Assembly: GCA_009731375.1 (NCBI GenBank) | Contig: BJOX01000024.1 | Coordinates: 99,097 to 144,042, forward strand | DNA length: 44,946 nucleotides | DNA from: Paulinella micropora | Lineage: Eukaryota > Cercozoa > Imbricatea > Euglyphida | Direction: 5' to 3' | Part shown: piece after piece, positions 24,971 through 36,400 of the stretch | How the letters are laid out: every line of letters begins with the position of its first letter | How positions within the stretch are numbered: position 1 is the first letter of the stretch | Position numbers and translations under genes: made by a program | The notes under the pieces: generated by a model | Databases searched by the model: none | What the model saw: the letters and a program-made list of their open reading frames with translations, nothing else | Told to the model about the DNA's origin: nothing

Positions 24971-25058
24971 ACACAAAGACATAAAGACACGTAAACATTC
25001 GGAATGTCACAGACTATATGTACACGTTTAATTTTTACAGAACACACACGCTCACACT

Positions 25059-25250
25059 CCCTCCCTCCTTCCCTCCCTCCTTCCTTCCTTCCCTGCCTGC
25101 CTGCCTGCCTCCCTCCTTCCCTCCCTCCCTCCCTCCCTCCACCCTCTTTCCATAACTACCTGCCTACCTACCTACCTACCTAGCTACCTACTTACCTATC
25201 TTTTAGCTTACAGTATGTGTATGTGCATATATGGCAGACCTGTGTTGACT
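25059..25250. repeat. (CCTC/CCTT/CCTG)n then (CCTA)n
   Basis: Pyrimidine tetranucleotides from 25059 to 25200 with drift CCTC to CCTT to CCTG to CCTA. Confidence 0.92.
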
Positions 25251-25733
25251 GTTGCGACCCCATGTGGAGCTACAAAAAATTATTAAAAAAAAAATAATAA
25301 TAAAAAAAAAAAAAAAAAAACTTATTTGCGCCCTGTGTTGGTCGTGTCTGGTCCCTGCATTCTGCCTTTGCCACATAGTACAGTCTCCCTTGCCCCTGTC
25401 TGGTTTGTTTGTTTGTATTTGGCTGCATGTACATTCGCTTGTCCTTGTTTTGTTTGTTCATGTTTGTTCTGTTACGTTCTTTTTCTTTTTTGTTTTGTTA
25501 TTCTTCCTTTCTCTTTTCTTCTCTTTTCTCTCTCTGCTCTATTTCTTTTTTTTCTCTCTCTGCTCTATTTCTTTTTTTTCTCTTATGGTTTTCTATATTG
25601 GAGCTTAGCTGTTGAATACTGGTTCCAGTTTTCCTGTAGGACTTTCACTGCAGCTTAGTTGGGCCAGATCGCATGATTATAATTTATCTCTACGTCTTTC
25701 TCTTTCCTTTCTTCTCTTAAACCTTGCTTACTG

Positions 25734-25734
<1 letters not shown>
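25251..25734. other. Unique island with poly-A and T-rich patches, no gene recognised
   Basis: A-rich 25275-25320, then mixed sequence. Two TCTCTCTGCTCTATTTCTTT copies lie near 25530 and 25555. The 118-codon frame at 25252-25608 is Phe/Leu/Ser-rich from the T-rich patch and has no recognisable domain. Confidence 0.5.
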
Positions 25735-25783
<49 letters not shown>

Positions 25784-25831
25784 AGAAAAAGGGGGGGGGG
25801 GGGGGGGGAAGGGGGGGGGGGNNNNNNNNNN
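25735..25831. repeat. Poly-A (about 46), poly-G and 10-N gap
   Basis: The gap at 25822-25831 follows a G homopolymer, a typical sequencing failure point. Confidence 0.95.
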
Positions 25832-25965
25832 CAGGTAGAATAAGAGTGTGGGTGAATCGAAAGAATGAGAGAGTGAGTGAGGAGAGGAAAGAGAGAGGAG
25901 AAAAGAGGAGAGAAGAGGAGAGGAGAGAAGAGAGGATAGGAGAGAAGAGAGATGAGAGGAGAGGA

Positions 25966-26013
<48 letters not shown>

Positions 26014-26312
26014 CAGAGAGAGAGATAGAGACAGAGAGACAGAGAGACAGACAGACAGACAGACAGACAGGCAGACAGAATGACAGACAGACAGACAAGA
26101 CAGACAAGACAGACAAGACAGACAGAGAGACAGAGAGACAGAGACAGAGAGACCGACAGAGAGACCGACAGACCGACAAACCGACAGACAGACGACAGAC
26201 AGACAGACAGACAGACCGACCGACCGACAGACCGACAGACTGACAGTCAGACAGACAGACAGACAGACAGAGACAGACAGAGAGACAGTCAGACAGACAG
26301 ACACAGACAGAC

Positions 26313-26345
<33 letters not shown>

Positions 26346-26441
26346 ATACAGACAGGCAGACAGACAGGCAGGCAGACAGACAGACAGACGGACGGACGGA
26401 CAGACGGACAGACGGACGGACCGGACAGAGAGACAGACAGC

Positions 26442-26492
<51 letters not shown>

Positions 26493-26507
26493 GACAGAGA
26501 CAGAGAC
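25832..26507. repeat. (GAGAG)n, (GATAGA)n then (CAGA)n array with CCGA and CGGA variants
   Basis: About 450 bp of CAGA. CCGA (26150-26240) and CGGA (26388-26420) blocks are clustered. Cys/Leu/Ser/Val-only frames on the minus strand are repeat translation. Confidence 0.96.
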
Positions 26508-26773
26508 TAAATGCACCCCACATTTTATTACAGTATTAATTACGTTTTTTTTCTCCTCACAGATATATTACGACTTTGAAGGTCACCACCTAGGTTAATA
26601 CTGTTAATCTAATATTTTTCGCAGCATTAAGTTTTAGTATCTCTCCCTTGAATAATTCGTTATTCTAAACAAAAGAAGATTCGGGTTAAAACATAAATTT
26701 AACGCGGTTATGATAGCAAACTCTGCATCATTATCGGGTTATTTTTATCGTTTTTCCCGTTAGCTGAATAAGA
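26508..26773. other. Unique AT-rich DNA before the duplication
   Basis: TTTTTTTCTCCTCACAG at about 26546-26562 followed by ATATATTACGAC looks like a 3' splice site. The frame after it closes within about 40 bp. No gene model can be supported. Confidence 0.4.
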
Positions 26774-27431
26774 AAAAAAACAGAAAGAAAGATAGAAAAG
26801 GGAGGAAATTACTTGGTGCGATGCAAAATTATGAAACAGATGCCATTTTTTCATGACCGATACCAGACAAATTGTGGCGGGCCGTTTAATCCAACCTCCT
26901 GGTGGAATTTATATATTGCGTCAAGTAATACTACTAGAACTAGTAATATTGTTTTCTTCCTACACAGTTCTAGCAGTTACACTCTTACTGTTACTTAGTT
27001 TATGAGTGATACTTAGTCATACTTCTAAAGAAAAGTCTTTGATAATTTTTTTTCAGTCACTTGGAATCTTTAATGATTTTTTTCAGTCACTTGGAAGCCC
27101 ACCTCTCAACCTTCATTGCAAACCTATTCGCAAAGATAGCTGTCACATTTCCAATAGGAAGCAGTGTGAGGGTATAGTGCAGTACTGTAGTGCCTAGCAC
27201 AGGTAGGTGTTGTAAGTCTAGTAAGTGGGATCTGGGGGCGGCGAGGAAGAAAGAAGTGCAGCTAGGTAAAGACTGAACCTTGATTTACTTCCACCTAATG
27301 ATGTTATACATTGTGAGTTTAAACCTGCCACTCACTTAGTCACAAGTTTCTGATGTCACATTGTGGAGAGAACATGAGGCGCCTCATGTCGTTTCTGACC
27401 AACCAAGCACAACAATTGCTACTCCCACCTT

Positions 27432-27521
<90 letters not shown>

Positions 27522-29079
27522 AGAGTGAGTCAATTTTTGGCGGTACATCTTTTCTTGCTTCGGTACTGACTGGTTTGGACTGGCGGGAATTGTCATCATT
27601 TTTGTTGAATTCTGCGTTATGAAAAGTCTACGACCTGTAAGAGGGGGACGCCCCAGTTGCCTGTTAACGACGGAAAGCATTGCGGAGGCGGGCACTTCGT
27701 CAATTGCAGTCACAGTGTGGCCCGGCCCGGGGAATCTTTATCAAGTTAATAAATTGTTTCAAAGTTTTTTTTTTAATATTTTTTTTATTTTTTTTTTAGA
27801 TGATAGCCTGACTGTCACTTGGAATCATGATTCTTTAATGGCAGAATAATTAAGTACGGTATATATTAAACTCATGATGAGATTCAGCCTGTAATTTAAA
27901 ACGATTTTTTTTTTATTTTTTTTTTTAAAAACAATTTTAAAAAAAACATTTAGTAATAAAATAATTTTTTGTAAGACTCATTAATATAATTTGTATGGCT
28001 CATCTTACAATGAATTATTTTAATGGCCCGCAACTCAAGTTTAGCAACTACTATCATTAGTAATAATACAACAATGGGAGTTGAACTGCCGGGCGGGAAT
28101 TATTCTCTTTCTTTTAGAGAAACAGTGACCGCAAAGAACGTGATAAGTTCCTTTACCGTAATGTAATTTGTCTTCACAAAAAGGCATCCGACGAAGGGCA
28201 TTGGCATTATAATTGCTAATTAGGGCAGCCGGGCCGGGGCCACCAACTTGCTGGTTCCTTCTGCATGGTCATTTTTATGTTTTAATTAGTGCCACCAAAG
28301 GTTTTCGTTCTGTTTGCTTCGCGCTTCGTCGTGACACTTTTTGCCAGCTTTTAATTTTGGCAGGGGAGACTGGGGATCGCGAATAGTTGAATTTCTTTTC
28401 CCGAAGGTTCTNNNNNNNNNNAAAAAAACAGAAAGAAAGATAGAAAAGGGAGGAAATTACTTGGTGCGATGCAAAATTATGAAACAGATGCCATTTTTTC
28501 ATGACCGATACCAGACAAATTGTGGCGGGCCGTTTAATCCAACCTCCTGGTGGAATTTATATATTGCGTCAAGTAATACTACTAGAACTAGTAATATTGT
28601 TTTCTTCCTACACAGTTCTAGCAGTTACACTCTTACTGTTACTTAGTTTATGAGTGATACTTAGTCATACTTCTAAAGAAAAGTCTTTGATAATTTTTTT
28701 TCAGTCACTTGGAATCTTTAATGATTTTTTTCAGTCACTTGGAAGCCCACCTCTCAACCTTCATTGCAAACCTATTCGCAAAGATAGCTGTCACATTTCC
28801 AATAGGAAGCAGTGTGAGGGTATAGTGCAGTACTGTAGTGCCTAGCACAGGTAGGTGTTGTAAGTCTAGTAAGTGGGATCTGGGGGCGGCGAGGAAGAAA
28901 GAAGTGCAGCTAGGTAAAGACTGAACCTTGATTTACTTCCACCTAATGATGTTATACATTGTGAGTTTAAACCTGCCACTCACTTAGTCACAAGTTTCTG
29001 ATGTCACATTGTGGAGAGAACATGAGGCGCCTCATGTCGTTTCTGACCAACCAAGCACAACAATTGCTACTCCCACCTT

Positions 29080-29169
<90 letters not shown>

Positions 29170-30058
29170 AGAGTGAGTCAATTTTTGGCGGTACATCTTT
29201 TCTTGCTTCGGTACTGACTGGTTTGGACTGGCGGGAATTGTCATCATTTTTGTTGAATTCTGCGTTATGAAAAGTCTACGACCTGTAAGAGGGGGACGCC
29301 CCAGTTGCCTGTTAACGACGGAAAGCATTGCGGAGGCGGGCACTTCGTCAATTGCAGTCACAGTGTGGCCCGGCCCGGGGAATCTTTATCAAGTTAATAA
29401 ATTGTTTCAAAGTTTTTTTTTTAATATTTTTTTTATTTTTTTTTTAGATGATAGCCTGACTGTCACTTGGAATCATGATTCTTTAATGGCAGAATAATTA
29501 AGTACGGTATATATTAAACTCATGATGAGATTCAGCCTGTAATTTAAAACGATTTTTTTTTTATTTTTTTTTTTAAAAACAATTTTAAAAAAAACATTTA
29601 GTAATAAAATAATTTTTTGTAAGACTCATTAATATAATTTGTATGGCTCATCTTACAATGAATTATTTTAATGGCCCGCAACTCAAGTTTAGCAACTACT
29701 ATCATTAGTAATAATACAACAATGGGAGTTGAACTGCCGGGCGGGAATTATTCTCTTTCTTTTAGAGAAACAGTGACCGCAAAGAACGTGATAAGTTCCT
29801 TTACCGTAATGTAATTTGTCTTCACAAAAAGGCATCCGACGAAGGGCATTGGCATTATAATTGCTAATTAGGGCAGCCGGGCCGGGGCCACCAACTTGCT
29901 GGTTCCTTCTGCATGGTCATTTTTATGTTTTAATTAGTGCCACCAAAGGTTTTCGTTCTGTTTGCTTCGCGCTTCGTCGTGACACTTTTTGCCAGCTTTT
30001 AATTTTGGCAGGGGAGACTGGGGATCGCGAATAGTTGAATTTCTTTTCCCGAAGGTTC
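26774..30058. repeat. 1,637-bp direct duplication (26774-28410 and 28422-30058) across a 10-N gap
   Basis: Everything compared at an offset of 1648 bp is identical, including the lengths of a (CTA)n tract (27436-27521 and 29084-29169) and of several T and A runs. Content of one unit: AT-rich DNA, two 33-bp-spaced TTTTTTTCAGTCACTTGGAA words (about 27049-27093), a (CTA)n tract, GC-rich GGGGGACGCCCCAGTTGCC, and long T runs. Small frames in it have no recognisable domains. The first copy ends one base before the gap. Likely assembly overlap; see findings. Confidence 0.95.
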
Positions 30059-30379
30059 GGCGTCGGATAAGTGGTCGTTCTCCTTGATTTTTTCATTAAA
30101 CTCTCCATCAGCCGCTAGGTACTTGCTGATAAGGCCGGCCGCTAGCTTTTTAGAGAGTTCCTTGTACTTCTTTCTGGTAGGCTTGAGGCCGAAATGGCTG
30201 AACTTGTCGTAGGAATCCTGAAAGATTAGTTGCTTGCAGCCCATAGCTAGCAGGACAGAGCCGGCCGCGAACTGGACTAGGTTTAGTACTATCAAATTCT
30301 GCTTATCGAAGGCTGCTGCCGGTAAGAGGGGGACGCATCGGTTGCCGGTCGTAAAGTGGAAGCAGTGCGAGCAGTTGTT
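29999..30379 (-). CDS. Unrecognised open frame, possible exon
   Basis: On the minus strand a frame is open from just after a TAG at 30380-30382 to a stop at 29999-30001, about 126 residues. It starts NNCSHCFHFTTGNRC, has a hydrophobic stretch (NLIVLNLVQFAAGSVLLAMG, possibly one membrane segment), then a charged helical region with GLKPTRKKYKELSKKL and ADGEFNEKIKENDHLSD. The first ATG is internal (30244), so it may be an exon rather than a whole gene. GC content rises exactly over this stretch (30060-30330), which supports coding. The last third lies in the duplicated sequence. The portion around 30310-30360 is a diverged copy of 29275-29340 (both have GTAAGAGGGGGACGC), so it could instead be a repeat. 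No family recognised. Confidence 0.35.
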   Translation of the reverse strand, partial: NNCSHCFHFTTGNRCVPLLPAAAFDKQNLIVLNLVQFAAGSVLLAMGCKQLIFQDSYDKFSHFGLKPTRKKYKELSKKLAAGLISKYLAADGEFNEKIKENDHLSDAEPSGKEIQLFAIPSLPCQN

Positions 30380-30530
30380 CTATTGATTTTACCTTCTTGT
30401 CTTTTGTTTTGTTAAGTGATAAGATAGCTTTTCGTTTTTATTTATGTATCAATCCATTGTGGTACTATATTGAATTTTTCCAACACTAAAAATAAGGCGA
30501 ATGGGTAAGACAAATAAAATGAGAGAGGAA
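30380..30530. other. Short unique AT-rich spacer
   Basis: Nothing recognisable; leads into pentanucleotide repeats. Confidence 0.5.
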
Positions 30531-30689
30531 AGGATACGATAGGATAGGATAGGATAGGATAGGATAGGATAGGATAGGATAGAATAGGATAGGATAGGAT
30601 AGGATAGGATAGCATAAGATAGCATAAGATAAGATAAGATAAGATAAGATAGGATAGGATAAGATAAGATAAGATAAAGATAAGATAAG

Positions 30690-30740
<51 letters not shown>

Positions 30741-30820
30741 CATAAGTATAGGGATGTGGATGAGAGTGACTCGGGCAATGGCTTCGACAAGTTAAGCGGG
30801 TGGAGTTAAGAAGATAGATG

Positions 30821-30861
<41 letters not shown>

Positions 30862-30890
30862 GTAGATAGATAGATAGATAGAGTTGTCTC
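30531..30890. repeat. (GATAG)n and (GATAA)n pentanucleotides, (CTAT)n, spacer, (GATA)n
   Basis: AGGAT/AAGAT pentanucleotides to 30690, CTAT to 30740, a 75-bp unique spacer, then GATA at 30815-30880. Confidence 0.95.
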
Positions 30891-31271
30891 TGGCGTCGTT
30901 GTCTCGGGCATGTCATGTTATGTTATGTTTTGTTATGTTTTGTTATGTTTTGTTATGTTATGTTGAGTTATGTTATGTTTTGTTATGTTATGTCATGTTA
31001 TGTTGAGTTATGTTATGTTATGTTACAGTCTCGTCCTGTTCTGTCCTGTCCTGTCCTTCTGTCCTGTTCTTGTTCTCCCATGTTATGCCATGTTATGTTA
31101 TGCTAGGTCATGCTAGGTTTCCTGGCCTGCGTTTTCGGTTGTTTTTGACTTGACTTCGACTTGCCTCTGTGTTCTATTCTCTTCCTGGCTTTCTTCGTTG
31201 ACCCCTCTCTTCAACTGTTGTTGTTCCGCTGTAGTATTATTTGCTTCTGAGCCCTTAAGTCCTATGCTCTG
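30891..31271. repeat. (TTATG)n pentanucleotide, (CTGTC)n and unique spacer
   Basis: TTATG/TTTTG repeats 30910-31025, CTGTCCTGTC 31034-31066, TTATG again to 31120, then unique T-rich DNA. No gene. Confidence 0.9.
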
Positions 31272-31272
31272 G

Positions 31273-31340
<68 letters not shown>

Positions 31341-31454
31341 CCCCAGCCCGCTACCCAGTCGCCGATTGGCGGCGGGGTGGAATGGATGCCTATGTCTTCG
31401 GACATGCAGAGCTGATAGACCAAAACTATCTATCTATCTATCTATCTATCTATA

Positions 31455-31485
<31 letters not shown>

Positions 31486-31503
31486 TTATCTATCTATCTA
31501 TCT
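31272..31503. repeat. Two (CTAT)n arrays around an 86-bp GC-rich island
   Basis: CTAT at 31272-31340 and 31427-31503. The island begins CCCCCAGCCCGCTACCC and contains CGCCGATTGGCGGCG, a short palindrome. Confidence 0.93.
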
Positions 31504-31738
31504 GTCCCGACGGAGGGGGATGTGAGTGGCATTGCATTCTGTTTATATTTTGGACGACAGCCACACATTAAATTGAACAACAACAACAACAACAACAAAA
31601 ACAACAAAAACAACAACAACATTGAATACTTGTCTTTGAGTGGCACTTGAGGCCATTAGCCACGCACCATCTTGCCATTGATTTAGTTACTTATTAATTA
31701 AATTGAACAACAACAACAACAACAACATAATCAATTTG

Positions 31739-31783
<45 letters not shown>
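31504..31783. repeat. Two copies of the ATT/AAC-tailed fragment family
   Basis: TTAAATTGAACAACAAC occurs at about 31568 and 31696, the second after TAGCCACGCACCATCTTG, a word shared with 38660-40400. An (ATT)n tract (31741-31783) then leads into the SINE head. Confidence 0.75.
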
Positions 31784-32010
31784 GGACACCGTGATAGCCC
31801 AGTGGTCAAGTTCTACCATCTGGGCCCTGTCGCCAGTTCGATTCCCGTCGGTGCCACCAGNNNNNNNNNNNNNNNNNNNNNNNNNNNNNNNNNNNNNNNN
31901 NNNNNNNNNNNNNNNNNNNNNNNNNNNNNNNNNNNNNNNNNNNNNNNNNNNNNNNNNNNNNNNNNGAGGCGCATGTGCAGAAATGCATCAGCCATTGACA
32001 GAGAAGCACT
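31784..32010 (+). mobile_element. tRNA-derived SINE, copy 1 (centre missing in a 105-N gap)
   Basis: The head has a pol III A box TAGCCCAGTGG (31795-31805) and B box AGTTCGATTCC (31835-31845), 29 bp apart, and ends GTGCCACCA. The ends GACACCG and CGGTGCC pair at six of seven positions, so the head is a tRNA including its CCA. The gap (31861-31965) replaces the body. After it come GGCGCATGTGCAG and GAGAAGCAC and then (ATT)n to about 32097. A pol III-transcribed non-autonomous retroposon is the natural reading. The source tRNA species is not determined. Confidence 0.85.
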
Positions 32011-32029
32011 ATTATTATTATTATTATTA

Positions 32030-32097
<68 letters not shown>

Positions 32098-32161
32098 TTG
32101 AACAACAACACAACAACAACAACAACCAACAGTAAAAACAAAATACAGTAAAAACAAAAAA

Positions 32162-32213
<52 letters not shown>

Positions 32214-32250
32214 TATTATTATCATTATTATTATTATTATTATTATTATT
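32011..32250. repeat. (ATT)n and (AAC)n tails
   Basis: ATT tracts with a TTTTGAACAACAAC junction near 32094 and a second ATT block 32164-32250. They separate two SINE copies. Confidence 0.93.
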
Positions 32251-32436
32251 TCATTGAACATACCGGTCTATTTCTGGACCAGTATTTTCATTGAACATAC
32301 CGGCCCGTCTGGAAGTGTTGGAACTGCCCTTGCGGGGGTGTCATTAGAGCTTATCGTCAATTCTTCGTACTCCCCTCACGGGTGAGACGATGGAGGCGCA
32401 TGTGCAGAAATGCATCAGCCATTGACAGAGAAGCAC

Positions 32437-32440
<4 letters not shown>
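32251..32440 (+). mobile_element. SINE, copy 2 (lacks the tRNA head)
   Basis: Body plus 3' part of the same SINE. TCATTGAACATACCGG occurs twice (32251 and 32288), the second following a CCAG like the end of the tRNA head. Then GGAACTGCCCTTGCGG, ACTCCCCTCACGGGTG and the shared 3' segment ending GAGAAGCAC, with an (ATT)n tail to 32514. 5' truncation or partial duplication explains the missing head. It supplies the body (about 110 nt) that copy 1 lacks. Confidence 0.82.
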
Positions 32441-32514
<74 letters not shown>

Positions 32515-32515
<1 letters not shown>

Positions 32516-33498
32516 CTGGAGGGGTGCACAAGAACGGGAAGAGGAGGTGGTTGGGCCTCTCCCCACGAAGGTGACCGCTTGGGGAGGGCGGTCACCGGGA
32601 TATGCGCAACTCTCAACTGTACATTTACTCGGTAGGGGTTCGGCCAGGCAGGTTGTGGGGTTGTCTGTTGGATTGTTGGTTGGCTCGTTTTTCTTGGCTG
32701 TTGGGTCGGGTCTGGTTTCCTGGTTAGCCCATTTTTGCCGAATTTCCTGCCGAGTAAATGCCTGGGGGCTTCCAGTTCCGGTTTGGTGATCTTGTTGAGG
32801 TGAGCCTTGGGAGGAAACAGTACCGAGATGGGTTGAAGATAGGATTCACATTGAGCCGAGATGGGGCCGAGTTGACCTGTTCCAACTCGGCTCCGTTTCG
32901 GCTTCATGTTAATCCTATCTTCATCCTATCTGGGTTTTGTCTCCTCCCTATCTTCGCTTCTTCGGGGTTGCCTAACTGGAATACATGATGAGCGCACGTT
33001 GGAGAGGGGCTTCAGTCGGTCCCAATGCCTTGCCAGTGCCTTGCTGCGTTGCCGTGCCTTGCCCCATGCATTCACACCCTCCACCGTTGCATTTCTAACT
33101 GAGCAGCTTCGGCTGGGATTACTATACTTGTCTGTAAGACCCTATAGGTACCGCTAGGTTCGCGCCTTCTATACCCACGTGGGGGAAGGAGTTTCAGCGG
33201 CACGCCGTCCGATCTGGCTCCACTCGGGGACACCCGTACCTCATGATGTGTATTGTTAGGAGCAGCTGAAAGTCCATAAGGCATGAGAGTAGAGGCGTTG
33301 GCGATGCGATGGAGAGTGTGTGTAGTGCGTGAGGCAGGTTCTGGCGACGCTGGGGGTGCTGGCGGGCGCCGAAGGGCACGAAGCGACGCGGCAGCGTCCA
33401 GTGACACCGGCGGAAATGCGTGTAGTGTGTGTTGCAGATACCGCCGATGCTATTTGCATGGACGGGCGCTTTCCTCGGCGTAAAGAGGCGCGGCGGTG
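32515..33498 (+). mobile_element. Probable 5' untranslated region of the LINE
   Basis: GC-richer, non-repetitive DNA between the SINE tail and the LINE ORF, with the same composition as the ORF. It holds several inverted repeats: a 9-bp perfect stem at 32570-32578/32588-32596, an 11-bp pair at 32622-32632/32750-32760, and a nested palindrome 32835-32922. A GTGTAGTG-containing stretch near 33310 recurs near 33420. No ATG frame of convincing length; the small frame at 33283-33483 is non-ATG. The true 5' end of the element is not proven. Confidence 0.55.
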
Positions 33499-36400
33499 AT
33501 GGCCAGCGACATTGGCCGTCTACTACTCTCAATGGATTACAAATACGCGAAGCACGGAGCTACCACTGTGGCCCTTATGGGACAAGGTAGAATCGCCGAA
33601 GACCTGGACAATCCCCGTGGGAATGCCTCTTCGACGGGCTCTGGCCCGATGTCTCAGGATGGGAGGATGAGGGCTCGCGTATATGACGGATTTCCTGAAC
33701 CACGTGGAGAGGCTATCTTAGCTGCGCCTCATCCTTCCTCCCCAAACCTGGCACACGGGTCGGCGCTTCAACATAAGGCGAGCGGCGCTATATGGCAGAT
33801 GGCACCGCCGCCTCGACGGTACCGGCGGGTAGATCGGTACGACAAGGACGGGCGTAATCTGATTGTCTGGGGGCTCTCAGAACGCGCCAATCTACAGGAG
33901 ATCGCCTCCAAAATGAGCGGTCTTGGTCTGGTGGTCCCGGTAATGGAGTGGCAAGGCCAGCGAATGTCTCGTCACCTGGAGCTGGTCTACGAGGACGATG
34001 ACAGCAGGCAGACGGCGTTGCAGCAACTCAAACATCTCAAATTCTTCGGCAAAGGGGTCAATGTGGCCCTTGGGCGCAGGTTCAGGGACAGGGAACGTGT
34101 CCGAAGGCTTATTCACATCCATCTGCGCAGGGAACCGGCGGTCCGGAAGGAGGAAGCTGCGACGGGATATCGCGTCTTGCCTCTGCATGAAGAATGTGTT
34201 GAAGATGTGCAGGTGGTGTCTTCGGACTTGGCTGCCGATGCACCTGAGTGTGTGTCTGAGTGTGCTGATGTGCAGGTGGTGCCCCTGCAATCGGCGGCCA
34301 GTGCAGTGGGGGACCAACCTGCGCAAGCACCTGCAGAGGGGGGCAGCACGAGGGCGGAAGCCAAGCGCGGCCGTCGGGTCCGGAAACGAGCCAAGAAGCA
34401 CCGCTCCAAGCAGTTCGATACCGGCTTCAAGCTACTCGTCGCGAGTCACAACTGGCAGGGTAAAACGGGATACGACAACGTAGGCACGGCGGAATGGGCA
34501 TCATTCTACAAGCACGAGGGCTGGCTAGTCATCGGGGCTCAGGAGCACCGCATGGGCAAGAAGCAACTTTCCAAATGCAGCCTGGATGGATTCCGGATTT
34601 TTGGAAAACCTGCGGAGGTCAGCGAGAAAAATCGCTGCAAGGGTGGGGTTCTATTCGCGGTGGCTAACTTCCTTGGTCCGTATTGCAACCTGGTGTCAGC
34701 CCCCGTCGACCACCGGCAGCAAGTGTGGCTGCGTATCGCCTCGGGTGTTACCGGCGCTCAGGATATCTATGTGGGCAACGGCTACTTTCCCCAGGAAACG
34801 CAGGAAGAAGAGTCGTCAGAGGCGTATGCGGCCTGGCAGGCAGCTATAGCTTTTTTTGGAGCCAAAGGTCTTGTGGTCACGGTGGCGGATGCCAACGCGA
34901 AGCTCGGGCCGGCATGCAGCCGAAAAGAGGAGGGCATCGTCGGTCAGCACGGGGAGGTCGATGATAAGGGAGCACCGGTACGTTCGGAGAACGGCAAGAG
35001 ACTCGCGGCTGTCCTCGTCGCTACGGGCCTGCGAAATCTGAGCGGCTTCTCGTGCCCAGTGGAAGGGTCCTACTGGTGGTCCCGGCGTGAGCAGCGCGGC
35101 ATGGGCACAGGCAAGCACCTCCTCGATTACATCTGCGCGTCGCCTGGCTTGGCATCTGGAGCAAAGTTCGGAGTATGCGAAGATGATCTTGATACGGACC
35201 ACAAGGCAGTATGGGCCGAACTGACGTGGAGCGGCCAGCGCCGGCCAAAGCGGGCTGCGAAACCTTACAGGTCCTTTCGTGTTGATAAGCTTATTGGTGC
35301 TGGTGTCTCGGGTAATGATCACGCTGCGAAGCAAGCGCTGGATTATCTACGCGACAAGTTCGATGACGTATTCCAGCATTGCCTACAGAAGCTTGGAGTG
35401 CATCAGCTGCCTGAGCTTGACCTATCGGGTGGTGCCGACAGCCAACGGGTGGTAGATGACGTCACCGAGCGAGTGGCGCAGTCCTTCCGAATGGCGGCGC
35501 ACCGGGTCCTTGGCTCCAGATGTATACGACCCCGTTTCACCAACAATTGGTTCGACGGGGAGCTAAAGGAGCTCATTCAGCAGCGCCGGGAGGCCTACGC
35601 AGCATACAGGAGGGATGAATCGAATGCGGAAGCCCGTCTGAATTGGCTACGGCTCCGCAAGCAAATTCGGAAGGCAACTCGGGCCAAGAAGTCCGCCTCC
35701 TTCAAGCAAGTGCAGGAAGAAGCGGTCAAATGTCAACGCGAGCAATCCTCAAAGCGCTTTTGGCTACTCGCGAAGCGGCTTGGCGGGGCACGCAGAACGA
35801 AGGTCTCCGCGCCGGTGCAAAGGGAGGATGGCTCACTGGCGTGTACGCTGCCGGAAAAGGTCGCTCGGTGGGAGGAATTTCGGAAAAATTCGGTGAAGCC
35901 ACGGGAAAATCCGGCAAGTGCGGCTGTTGTGGTGGAGTGCTGTGCAGAAGCAGGCTCGCTGGAGTGGGAGGAAGCCGAAGCTAAGCGGCAGTTCCACTGG
36001 AACGATCGCTTCAGAGATGAGGTGGCCCGGGCTATGAAGGAGCACGAAGTAGGTGAAGACACTTGCGAAGAGCTGGACAAGCCGTTCACGCAAGAGGAGG
36101 TCCTTGCAAGGCAACGTGCCCTGAATAACCACAAAGCTTGTGGCGAGGACAAAGTGAAGAACGAGATGCTCAAGTATGGCGGCGCCTACATCAATGGCTA
36201 CTTAACGCAGTACTTCAACTGGATTCGAGAAGCCGAGAGGACTCCAAAAGCTTGGGGCAAGGGAATCATCGTCAATATCCCCAAGGGTGGGGATCCTACG
36301 GATCCTGACAACTGGAGGGATATCTCGATTATTAGTTGCCTTGGTAAGCTGTATCTGTCCTTATTAGCTACTCGTCTAACGCTCTTCGTGGATGGCCCGG

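Noticed and set aside
27353-27713. Small frames with poly-Leu or poly-Val from (CTA)n on both strands
   Set aside because: Translation of the trinucleotide tract; duplicated identically at 29001-29361 by the presumed assembly overlap.
31784-31860. Functional tRNA gene
   Set aside because: The T-arm and anticodon stem do not pair properly, CCA is encoded, and the same head continues into a non-tRNA body in another copy; a SINE fits better.
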